Source of the DNA: Toxorhynchites rutilus septentrionalis
Lineage: Eukaryota; Arthropoda; Insecta; Diptera; Culicidae
Length of the DNA: 64,000 nucleotides
Assembly (NCBI RefSeq): GCF_029784135.1
Contig: NC_073745.1
Coordinates: 164,237,328-164,301,327, forward strand
Reading direction: 5' to 3'
Made by a program: the position numbers and the translations under genes. Every line of letters starts with the position of its first letter. Position 1 is the first letter of the stretch. This document shows positions 21,784 to 32,600 of this stretch, piece by piece. The notes under the pieces are model-generated. The model did not search any database. It saw nothing but the letters and a program-made list of their open reading frames with translations, and had not been told where the DNA came from.

Positions 21784-24075
21784 TTATGAGCGTTGGGGAC
21801 AGTTAATGTTGCTGCGCAGTAGGTCGAAGATCATCAGTTGCAGAATGACAGTGTGCCTCGCACGTAGTGTCTCCGTATCAATCAACATGCAGCGATCGGA
21901 GTAATCAGGCAGGATAGAAGGGTCGTTCCACAGGAGATTCCGCAAGGCAAATCGAATGAAGTACTTCTGAATACGCTCGATTCTTACGATCAGCTTTGCG
22001 TGGTTAAGGGCCCACACAGGTGCAGCGTATTCCAGGATGCTTCGGAGGGCAAAGCACAGAATAAAGTTTTTTGACCGTAGATGTCGGTGAACTGCCAGAT
22101 AGAACGTCGTATGAAGCCAAGAACCTTAGAAGCTTTAGCCGTGATAAGCGTAACGTGTTCGTTGAATCTCAACTTGGAGTCAATAGTGATTCCAAGATAA
22201 CGCATTGTGTAAACGCGCTCCAGTGGCACAAACCCAAGGTGGTACTGATGTCTTACGGCGGCGATCCTGTGGGTGAACGAAATCGCTCTGCATTTTTTCA
22301 CGTTGACTCTCATGCCGTTTGCGTTGCACCACAATTTCGTCAATGTCCTTTTGAAGGGCGAGGCAGTCGAGCGTTGTCACGATTACTCGATACATTTTTA
22401 GGTCATCAGTGAACATTTGCTTGTGTGATGAAATACGAGTGCACAGATCGTTGACGAACAAATAACATATGTCGGAGCACACTTCCTTGCGGAACTCCTG
22501 AAGAGATTGAGAAGACTGCGGAGCGTACAGAATTAATAGACACATAGAATTGGTGAGCAGTCAAGTAGGAAAAAATCCAATCAACCAATCAACTTGGGAA
22601 TCACATAGCACTGATTTTTTAACATGCATACAGATGCGGCACGGTATCGAATGCTTTCGAAAAATCGACATAAATGGAGTCGGTTTACCGACGAGCTTCA
22701 ATTCCGCGGAACAATGTGTTTGTGTAGCAAGGTAGATTCGTTGTTGTGGACCAATGTTGGACGAAACCATGATGGAACTCTAATATAAGTGGATGCACCA
22801 CATTGTACAAAGCGTTGTGGACTAAGGTTTCGAAGACATTGCTAATGCAGCAGAGGAGCGATATTCCACGGTAGTTCTCCACGTGGTTCCGGTTACCCAC
22901 TTTGTGAATTTGGACTATTGAAGCTTTTTACCAAACGGTGGAATTGTTCTTTGCCTCAATGAACGGGAAGAGCGAGCGACGGAGCACAGTGCTTCAGCAG
23001 AGATGGAGGAATGCCATCAACTCCAGGCCCTTTTGATCATGTAAGGCTTTCGCGACTTCATCCGGAGATAAATTCAACGTTGGAATACTCAGGTTGTGCT
23101 CTTGGATGCGATCGAAACTTCCAGCGTATAGAGGCGGTGAAGTAGGGCTGTACAATGACTGTAAGAATAACAGGTAATAACGGGACCGGAGGCTCAAGAA
23201 GGTTGGCAATGTTCGGTTCACTGATGAACGCTAAATCAAGAAGTCTGCCGTTCGAATTTGACAGCGAATTTACTTGAGTTAATCCCCAAGAGAGCATCGG
23301 TTCGGTGAGAGCCAGTTCCTGTTCTGTAGATTCATTTGATAGTAAACCACCATTCATGTCCTCGTCGAAGATGCAACTCAATAACGGGAGATTGTAGTCG
23401 CCTAGTCCCAAGACTACATTGGTATTCGATGTTCTCTCCATGATCCTTTGTAGCGCGTGGGTATGAGACGTGTAGAGAGCCAGAATGGAGAGGGGGCACA
23501 AATAGATAGTTGTGATATATAGTGTTCTGTGCAGCAGATTAATGCGCATGGCCAGTTGTTCAAGATGGCTACAGTCCTCAAGCATGAAGCCAGGTTTCAG
23601 TGAGAACTAAAGCGTCGTAGCCACAAGCCGAGAGCATCAATCGGAGCGCCGTAGTCTTCGTACTTACATTTTGGTAGTAGATGACGAATGCAGGATCAAT
23701 TGGAGACGATGAACTATGGGGGACAGACATTCTGTTATTATTCTGAAAGCAATTTAAAAACATTGACTTATCTAGAATGAGGTCCCGATGACCTGCAATA
23801 TCCTCCGGCGGTAGATCTATTACTGGGGTAGCGTGTTCGAGCATTGGATGGAGTGGTCAAGTCCAGGCGAGACAGCTTTGTCATACTCCGAAAAACCTGG
23901 GAATGACGAACTCCCTTAAGAATATTCCAGCAGGACAGATAGAAGAATCCATTGCCGTGTCCTTCAGGTTCGACTCGATTCCAACTTTGAATTGTACGAA
24001 CTGATGTTTTGTCACGTCGGTTTCGTTCTTGATCAGCATTTTTGCAACGACGGTATCTGAGCATACTAGGCATTC
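21784..24075 (-). pseudogene. Decayed APE-type LINE (Jockey/CR1-like): endonuclease and RT
   Basis: On the minus strand, from the right: IYYQNVSTKTTALRLML and YDALVLTETWL (endonuclease N-terminus, near 23690-23590), GLGDYNLPLLSC and NSNGRLLDLAFIS (endonuclease C-terminus, 23400-23200). RT motifs follow: NYRGISLLCCISNVFE (22870), SGVPQGSVLRHMLF (22500), then MFTDDLKMY at the catalytic box, where Thr replaces the usual Ala of the xADD motif. Then come RYLGITIDSKLRFNEHV and the post-RT segment RIERIQKYFIRFALRNLLW (21950). At least five frame changes separate these parts, so it is dead. No RNase H follows. The 3' end lies near 21784; no clear tail or target duplication was found. Confidence 0.8.
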
Positions 24076-24100
24076 TTGAACCAGCGTGGCTACGTCGTCT

Positions 24101-24358
24101 TCAGAACTTGTAGGTCAATCCGTGAAAAAAAATCCAGAACTTTGCAGCAAGCTTGGGAACAGTTGCGATAGCCTTGGCAGTGGGTGCTGATGACTTAAGG
24201 TGGGATTCCACCTCGGTTTGATGCATGCTACAAGTCAATGCCTCTTGCTTATTGAGGTATGTCGTTTTACGACATAATTGGTCTTGTTGAGCAATGTTGG
24301 CCTTATCCAATGGCTTGCGGATCGATGCGGCACGACATGTTCGACAATATTGGGACAA
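24101..24358 (-). pseudogene. Possible ORF1 remnant of the adjacent LINE
   Basis: The frame starts MSQYCRTCRAASIRKPLDKA and runs 85 codons without further nameable motifs. It lies directly upstream, in transcription sense, of the LINE endonuclease, where ORF1 would be expected, and an adjacent frame (23768-24073) also lies there. The CxxC pair is compatible with an ORF1 zinc motif, but this is weak evidence. Confidence 0.35.
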
Positions 24359-24754
24359 CTATGTCATTTATTGACGATTATCATACTTCACCAGAATAAT
24401 GGAACAACCAAATTATTGATTATAAAAACAATAACATCATATGTGGAGCAGTGCGCGATCGCACACTACTGTGTAGTGGTAGAGGTGGCAACAAAATCAA
24501 AAAAACGCGCAAGTATCATATCTATTTAACTTGTATCATGTTGAATAGGTCGAATTCCGCCTTTAGTCCCTATTCGCAGAACTGCTGTAGATTTTCTAGT
24601 ATGTGTTTCATTTATTTCAGCGCGAGGATGTTTCTTACTGGGCCAGACTGTTGGTGTGACTGACTGACTTGCAGGTTGAGCTTGGAGAATAGAAGTTTTA
24701 ATTTTCTCAAGCACGGTTAAAACATGCTCCTAAGAGTCCACTTTTGTCCATAAA

Positions 24755-25000
24755 TTATTTTGTTTCAAGAAAGAAGAAGCTTTCAAGAAAAAATATTAAC
24801 AATATAGAGCCCTTTGTCCCGAAACCATGTAAACTATGATAAACAAATACAATAAACAATTACAAAAACTAAATACAATTGTTTTGCGAGTATATTTTTT
24901 CCAAAAGAGACTAGATAATTGACTTTAATTTGATATATCGATCAACTGAATCGGTCCAGTAGCTCGAAAGTAATGATTTTTTTTAATAGCATTTTTGCTG
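24755..25000 (+). repeat. Partial copy of the inverted-repeat element at 60280-61201
   Basis: Shared blocks in order with 60890-61110: gctttcaagaaaaaa, then a segment ending catgtaaactat versus catgcaaactat, then acaaaaactaaatacaatt versus acaaaaacaaaatcca, then a ttttccaaaagag/ttttcaaagaag block, then tcggtccagtagctcgaaag versus tcggtctagtagttcaaaag. Only the right half of the element is represented. No coding content. Confidence 0.55.
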
Positions 25001-26935
25001 CTGTTCAGAATTTGAAACAAAAGTGTTCGGAATATGAGACAAATGTAATTAAACATAGTTTTAGTTTTTTACCATTAATATGTATTTATAAAACAATTTT
25101 ATTGTAGTCGAGGAAAAAGGCTCTATTGTACCCAAAAACCAAATTAATTTCGCGAAACAGTATCATTTTGAATGATGAGACGCTGTTTAATGGCCAACAA
25201 AGCTTAAATGTTTGGAATTTAAGACAACACGGTACTATCTTCATCCCAACAAAACATTATCCCGAAGAAACAGTACAAGTATTTGCAATGCCTACTTTGT
25301 TTCATCTTTTGTCAATCCAAGCTCTAAAGAATTTGAGCAATTACGTTGCATTAAGAACTGAAAAATTCGTCAAAATTTTCACGATGTTTTCACGTTTACA
25401 GATTTCACATTCATTTAAAGCTGATGAGTATTTTCTCATTAAAGGCAAAGAGTAAGCACATTCTCGGTATACAAACTTCTAGAGTATAGGTCGATTATTA
25501 TTATTTTCTGACCTATTGTGAATATTGGACCGATATTATTAGATTTTCGGAAGAGTTCCGAACCTTACAATGAGATAATAATTTTCCCCCAAGTGATAGC
25601 ATATTCAATAAATTCGCAATTAATTTGAGCCGACTGTGAAATTGCTGAGGTCGGCATCACACCATTTCTTGCCGCCTGTTGCATTTGTTGCATTTTTGTT
25701 CACCTTCTTCATCTTGGTATATGAAATATATGTAAATCACATATTCGAATGCCTTTCCTCCATTCCATTTCTCATTCGTTTCTGTTTACGCACGTTATTT
25801 CGTGAAACTGAACCACAGTTATACGTTCCGATCCTTTGGTTCTCTCGAGTAGTAAGCATCTCGATAGAGCGGTCCACGGGCTTTTTTCTGCACTTAGTAG
25901 TTACATTCGTTCGGCTCATTTTTATTTATGTTTATAGAAAGGTGTTTAGACTTCTCTACAGCGCTATCGGTTCACCTCGGAACTTTATGTACATGTCGTC
26001 TGGTTCCAAGATCGCATTGTTTAACACATAAAAATGCAGTCAACCCAACGCACAGTCAAACTGGGCTAAGCCGTCCAGTGGATATGAATCTCGCATTGAC
26101 GTCCAACCCTATTACACTTGACCAGTCTTGAAACGATAAAAATCCCTTTTGCCACAATCGAAAATATTTGCAAACGTATATGTTTCATTGTAATAGGAAG
26201 CTTCCTCCAGTTATGGATTTACTGATATTCGAGGCAAAAGGTTGTTATTCTTCTGGGTGCAACTATATTATAATTGTGTTGCAAGTTCAACTCTTGATAT
26301 ACACACATGGCACAATTTCACTTCATGAAATGTAACTGCCTCATAAATTATTGTAAATTAAATCAATTCCCCTTTGAAGTGACTGAGAAAAAAAACTGAG
26401 TTCGTTATTAAAACATTTTATCACATTGCTCTTGAGAGCAATCACACATAATAAACGCTAAGCAGTGAATTTTGCGATGAATCGACCGTTACGAAAGGAA
26501 TGTCACTCGAATAATATTTCAATTTGATATTACTTCACATCCAAACACTGCAGTCGTGAACGGCTCTTTAATTACCATTATTTTATTTCATAAAACAGAC
26601 TGTTTATAAGGTGGATTCAATTATACAAGAGGTGCCGCAGCATGCCTGGTCGAGAAGAAAACTCAAGACAACTAGCATAATATATATTTCAGCGGTTAAA
26701 AAAGTTTTCATCAATCTCAATGAATATGGTTTAAAATAAAAAAAGAAAAATAATTACGAAATCGATTAATGTCATAAGGTTCCCAGCAGCCACACTACAC
26801 AGAGCATAAACCGGTCGAATCCCATAAAAGAAATTCTTCTAAATTAATTAGCTAATATTGCAATTACCGAACATCACACCGTTAATTATGAAAGACCTTA
26901 TGTCAATCACCTTTTATATCGTAATAGCATTGGCA
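25001..26935. other. AT-rich stretch, one unrecognised ORF
   Basis: 25126-25455 (+) is open for 109 codons (begins MYPKTKLISRNSIILNDE); I do not recognise it and it shows no splice context I trust. 25636-26031 (+) overlaps a minus-strand frame and has no domain. The rest is AT-rich without recognised features up to the LINE that starts near 26940. Confidence 0.4.
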
Positions 26936-26939
26936 CATT

Positions 26940-27765
26940 TTAAGTGTTTCTTAAGCCCCCTTTTGTACAACTTCTATGTAAGCGATATTGACAATTGCCT
27001 TACACAAAATTGCAACCTAAGACAACTTGCAGATGATGAAGTGGTGTCTGTCGTAGGATCAAACGAATCCGACCTGCAAGGACCCTTACAAGATACTTTG
27101 AACAATTTTTCAACCTGGGCCATTGGGCTAGGGATCGAATTCTCCACGGAGAAAACAGAGATGGTGGTTTTTTCTAGGAAGCATAGACCAGTAAAACCAA
27201 AGCTTCAACTTTTGGGTAAACCGATCACTCATGCTATGTCATTCAAGTATCTTGTGGTCTGGTTCGACTCCAAATGTACTTGGGGGCCCATATTAGGTAT
27301 CTGAGTAAAAAATGTCAACAAAGAATAAACTTTCTCCGTACAATTACCGGCACCTGGTGGGGAGCCCATCCAGAAGATCTTATAATGTTGTATCGAACAA
27401 CTATTCTCTCAGTGATGGAGTATGGCAGTTTCTGTTTTCAATCAGCTGCCAAAACACACCTTATTAAACTCGAGCGAATTCAGTATCTTTGTCTCCGTAT
27501 TGCGTTGGGATGTATGCCCTCAACGCATACCATGAGTCTCGAGGTTTTGGCAGGCGTACTCCCACTAAAAGATCGCTTCAATTTATTATCTCTTCGGTTC
27601 CTCATACGGTGTAAGGTTATGAACCCATTGGTGATCGGAAATTTTGAGCAGCTTATCGAGCTAAATTTTCATTCTGGATTCATGAGCTCATATCATGAAT
27701 TCATCTCTATGCAGGTTGATCCTTCTTCGTATACTCCCAACCGTGTTTGTTTTCCTGACTACATC
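26940..27765 (+). pseudogene. LOA/I-like LINE, RT part (left half of a split element)
   Basis: A 5'-truncated RT domain begins at LSPLLYNFYVSDIDNCL and has the catalytic box as RQLADDEVVSVVG. It continues through LGIEFSTEKTEMVVFSRKHR and SFKYLVVWFDSKCTW, then after a frameshift near 27285 through RYLSKKCQQRINFLRTITG, MEYGSFCFQSAA and ERIQYLCLRIALGCMP. It breaks off at RVCFPDYI, where the R4 array starts at 27766. The missing C-terminal part resumes at 38164 with SVHFDLFMEERIHGIPDYH and an RNase H domain. The two pieces are one element split by a later 10.4-kb insertion. Mosquitoes carry many such RNase H-bearing LINEs (LOA and I groups); the exact clade needs a tree. Confidence 0.85.
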
Positions 27766-29610
27766 TTTTTTTTTGGCAGACTTATCTCACTTCTTAACTA
27801 GGCGAACCTAGCCAGAATTTTCACCTGCCCCCGGGCTTCTGAATGCCAAAGGGGGACTAGGCTCTGCGGAATGCACGTATCTGCATGCTCGTGCTGTTTC
27901 AGTCCTGACCGAGAAATTGTCGGACAATCGCGCAGGTGCTAAGGATGACCGACTTTTGGATGCCGGCCAATTCCTTCTCCATGTTCAACACCTTTAGCGC
28001 TTCCAGAAGTGTCTTCGGGACAATTCCAGTTCCAGAGAGAACGACTGGAACAATTCTTGGGACCTCCCTTAGCCCCCACAGTTCCTTGAGCTCCACGGCC
28101 AATGGTCGGTACTTGCAGATTTTGCGACCGTGGGTCTCCTCCAGATTCTGGTTCAGTGGAATAGCGACATCGATGATGGTGACTTTGCGGTCGCTCTTGT
28201 CGTAAACCATTATATCTGGCCGGTTGTGGTGGATCGAGAGGTCGGTCAGAACAGTGCGATCCCAGTACAGCTTGAAACGGTCATTTTCCAGGACAGGTGC
28301 AGGCAGGTACCGGTAGTTTGGTACGTTGTCTTCCAGTAGAGCACATTGGAGCGCCAGTTGTCGATGAACAATACGGGCCACGTTGTTGTGGCGCTCGGTG
28401 TAGGCTGCGTTGGCCAAAACGGGACAGCCTCCCATAATGTGCTCTATGTTTTCACCTGGATGATGGCACATCCGGCAAATGTCATCAACGTCTTGATGCC
28501 AGACGTACCGCCTGCAGTTTCTCGTCGGCATTATCCTGTCCTGGATGGCTATCATGTCGGCTTCTACTACTGAAGAGAGTTCACCACGCGTTAGCCACAG
28601 ATTAGATGCGGCCTTGTCGACGTGTGGCCGGTCCAGTTGATGGGGGTGGGCACCATGCACTGCCTTCTGCTTCCAAGCTGCAATCTTCTCCTCCACTGTC
28701 TGCAGATTGCAGTTGAGTTGGTACTCCGCTTGCGCCAAGTGCAGAGCGCTGTATCCTCTGTCGGCGGCGCAGACAGCCCGGTATAGCGCGTTTTGGTTGG
28801 CGCGTTCTGCGAAGTACTCGCGCAGTTGTCGTACCTGGGCAACACACAGTGCAGATATGTCGACTTTTCCAAGTCCCCCTTCTTTGCGTGGCAGTGAAAC
28901 TCTCTCCAGTGCCGATTGAGGATGGTGCATTCCAGCCTCTTTAAATGCTTTCCTCATCCTCCTCTCAAGGTCCTCTAGGTCAGTTTTGCTCCATTTGACT
29001 ACACCAAAACTGAAGGTCAGCAGGGGAACCGCGAATGTGTTGATCGCGCGTACCTTGTTCCCCGCGTTGAGGAAAGTCCTCAGGACACAGTTCACTCGAC
29101 TCAAGAACTTGTCTCGCAGCTCCGTCTTGATGTCGGAGTGGCGAATCCCGGTGAGCTGTCGGAATCCAATATATTTATAGGATTCGCCACGAACCATGTC
29201 TCTTATGAACTCGCCGTCATAGACCTCGTAACCTCCGGATTCGGTAAGCTGCCCTTTCAGCAGATGGACACAGCGGCACTTGTCAAGGCCGAACTCCATG
29301 CAGATGTCCCTGCTTATGTCTTCGACAACCCGGATAGCTACACCTAGACGCTGACGTGAATCAGCGTAGACCTTGAGATCATCCATGTAGAAGGTATGGG
29401 TCACTTCTTCGTGGGCGCCGTCGCCATACCTTATTTTATAGCCATGACCGTTTCTATTGAGCGTCCTACTGAGGGGGTTCAGTGCCAGACAAAACCAAAG
29501 CGGGCTGAAAGAGTCGCCTTAGAATACCCCCCTCTTTATCTGCAGCGTTCTAGACTGCAACACATTTTCCCCATCACTGAGGTGCAGAGACGTACTCCAC
29601 TGCCTCATCG
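27766..29610 (-). mobile_element. R4-like LINE, array copy 1 (5'-truncated)
   Basis: On the minus strand it runs from its truncation at 29610 to a 3' end formed by gagataagtctgcc plus nine A (27766-27774 as T on +). It carries the RT second half, the CCHC and endonuclease region and the 3' UTR, nearly identical to copies 2 and 3. A six-base bridge (29611-29616) separates its 5' end from the A-tail of copy 2. The left flank is LOA LINE coding sequence (cctgactacatc). Confidence 0.9.
27899..29605 (-). pseudogene. R4-like ORF, copy 1: truncated with a nonsense codon
   Basis: The frame 29404-27899 gives 501 residues from the FYMDDLK catalytic box to FLGQD at the C-terminus, including the CCHC motif (CRMCHHPGENIEHIMGGC) and the endonuclease motif RPDIMVYDK...IIDVAIP. 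Upstream the same frame continues toward 29605 but contains TAA at 29521-29519. It replaces the Gln codon of the conserved F-Q-G-D-S-F-S-P-L motif seen intact in copies 2 and 3. Compared with copy 2 it also has a small in-frame insertion in the VPRIV segment. It is therefore inactive by both truncation and nonsense. Confidence 0.9.
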
Positions 29611-29616
29611 TGATCA

Positions 29617-32600
29617 TTTTTTTTTTTCAGGCAGACTTATCTCACTTCTTAACTAGGTGAACCTAGCCAGAATTTTCACCTGCCCCCGGGCTTCTGAATG
29701 CCAAAGGGGAACTAGGCTCTGCGGAATGCACGTATCTGCATGCTCGTGCTGTTTCAGTCCTGACCGAGAAATTGTCGGACAATCGCGCAGGTGCTAAGGA
29801 TGACCGACTTTTGGATGCCGGCCAATTCCTTCTCCATGTTCAACACCTTTAGCGCTTCCAGAAGTGTCTTCGGGATATTTCCAGTTCCAGAGAGAACAAT
29901 TCTTGGGACCTCCCTTAGCCCCCACAGTTCCTTGAGCTCCACGGCCATTGGTCGGTACTTGCAGATTTTGCGACCGTGGGTCTCCTCCAGATTCTGGTTC
30001 AGTGGAATAGCGACATCGATGATGGTGACTTTGCGGTCGCTCTTGTCGTAAACTATTATATCTGGGCGGTTGTGGTGGATCGAGAGGTCGGTCAGAACAG
30101 TGCGATCCCAGTACAGCTTGAAACGGTCATTTTCCAGGACAGGTGCAGGCAGGTACCGGTAGTTTGGTACGTTGTCTTCCAGTAGAGCACATTGGAGCGC
30201 CAGTTGTCGATGAACAATACGGGCCGCGTTGTTGTGGCGCTCGGTGTAGGCTGCGTTGGCCAAAACGGGACAGCCTCCCATAATGTGCTCTATGTTTTCA
30301 CCTGGTTGATGGCACATCCGGCAAATGTCATCAACGTCTTGATGCCAGACGTACCGCCTGCAGTTTCTCGTCGGCATTATCCTGTCCTGGATGGCTATCA
30401 TGTCGGCTTCTACTACTGAAGAGAGTTCACCACGCGTTAGCCACAGATTAGATGCGGCCTTGTCGACGTGTGGCCGGTCCAGTTGATGGGGGTGGGCACC
30501 ATGCACTGCCTTCTGCTTCCAAGCTGCAATCTTCTCCTCCACTGTCTGCAGATTGCAGTTGAGTTGGTACTCCGCTTGCGCCAAGTGCAGAGCGCTGTAT
30601 CCTCTGTCGGCGGCGCAGACAGCCCGGTATAGCGCGTTTTGGTTGGCGCGTTCTGCGAAGTACTCGCGCAGTTGTCGTACCTGGGCAACACACAGTGCAG
30701 ATATGTCGACTATTCCAAGTCCCCCTTCTTTGCGTGGCAGTGAAACTCTCTCCAGTGCCGATTGAGGATGGTGCATTCCGGCCTCTTTAAATGCTTTCCT
30801 CATCCTCCTCTCAAGGTCCTCTAGGTCAGTTTTGCTCCATTTGACTACACCAAAACTGAAGGTCAGCAGGGGAACCGCGAATGTGTTGATCGCGCGTACC
30901 TTGTTCCCCGCGTTGAGGAAAGTCCTCAGGACACAGTTCACTCGACTCAAGAACTTGTCTCGCAGCTCCGTCTTGATGTCGGAGTGGCGAATCCCGGTGA
31001 GCTGTCGGAATCCAAGATATTTATAGGATTCGCCACGAACCATGTCTCTTATGAAATCGCCGTCATAAACCTCGTAACCTCCGGATTCGGTAAGCTGCCC
31101 TTTCAGCAGATGGACACAGCGGCACTTGTCAAGGCCGAACTCCATGCAGATGTCCCTGCTTATGTCTTCGACAACCCGGATAGCTACACCTAGACGCTGA
31201 CGTGAATCAGCGTAGAGCTTGAGATCATCCATGTAGAAGGTATGGGTCACTTCTTCGTGAGCGCCGTCGCCATACCTTATTTTATAGCCATGACCGTTTC
31301 TATTGAGCGTCCTACTGAGGGGGTTCAGTGCCAGACAAAACCAAAGCGGGCTGAAAGAGTCGCCTTGGAATATCCCCCTCTTTATCTGCAGCGTTCTAGA
31401 CTGCAACACATTTTCCCCATCACTGAGGTGCAGAGACTTACTCCACTGCCTCATCGCATACTGCAGGAACCTAACGACGACGGGATCAATTTTGTAGAGC
31501 TCCAATACCCGGACGAGAAACGAGTGAGGTATGGAGTCATAAGCCTTCCTGTAATCGATGTAGGCCATACTTAGGTTCCGCTGGTTATATACCGCCTGGC
31601 CGACTATGGCTGCGTCGATGATGGCCTGGTCTTTGCAGCCATGCGTATTTTTCCTGCATCCTTTCTGCTCTTCTGCGATGATGTGATGCTGTTCGCAGTG
31701 AGCAGAAACTTTGGCGGTAATTATGCTGCTCAGTATTTTGTACAGACTCGATAGGCACGTTATCGGTCTGTACTTTGATGGGTTCAATGTGTTGCTGTCT
31801 TTCGGTAGGAGGAAGGTGACGCCACGGGTGGCGAATTCAGGAAGGCTGTGTGGGTCACGTAGCACCTTGTTGAAGCACTCAGCTATCTTTGGATGTGCGA
31901 CGGTCAGCTTCTTGTGCCAAAAGTTCTGGACACCATCGGGGCCCGGTGCTGCCCAGTTCCTCAGGTACCGCGAGGCTTCGCGGACATCGTTCTCTCCGAC
32001 GATGATAGCTGGCATCTCTCCAATTTCACCACAACTCTCCTCCTCCCGTCTTAACCACATTTGCCCGTCGCGATGTTCTACTGGGGTCTCCCAAATACCA
32101 GCCCAGAAGTTCGTCACATCGCTAATATCTGGCAAACCTTCGCGGTAGTCGGGCTTCTCGTCGCTAATGTGGTCGTAGAACGCTTTTTCGTTATCTCTGA
32201 ACATCCGATTTTGTTCCTGGCGCTTTGCAGAGTCAGAGTAACGTTTCAGCCGTTTAGTTAGGACGCTCAATTGCTGTACCAGTGTGTCGAGTTTTTCCGT
32301 CAGCTGGTGACCTCCCAGCTGGCGAAGTTCAGTAGGCCGCACGATCACAGCAACTTGGCGACATAATTTCGCCGATCTGCTGCCTCTTTTGTACGCCATC
32401 AGTCTTCCAATTGCGGCGCGCTTGTTTAGGATCCGTTGCTCCAATCTCCTTCGCCATGGAGGCTCACGCCTTTCACGGAGATGTTGGAGCAGTCCGCCTC
32501 TTGGCCTAATACCGTATCCTAAACTTTTGGCGGCCACAGCAGCACAGTAAACTTTCAGTTGCAGCTCCTCCATGTTCTCAGCATCAACCAAGTGCAGCGG

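Noticed and set aside
25126..25455. 109-codon + strand ORF as a gene
   Set aside because: No recognisable domain, no convincing splice or promoter context, and a partial transposon copy directly upstream. Recorded as unrecognised only.
27936..29347. Several + strand open frames repeated at 29791-31193 and 33860-35265
   Set aside because: They are antisense shadows of the R4-like ORF. They recur in all three copies only because the underlying element is repeated.
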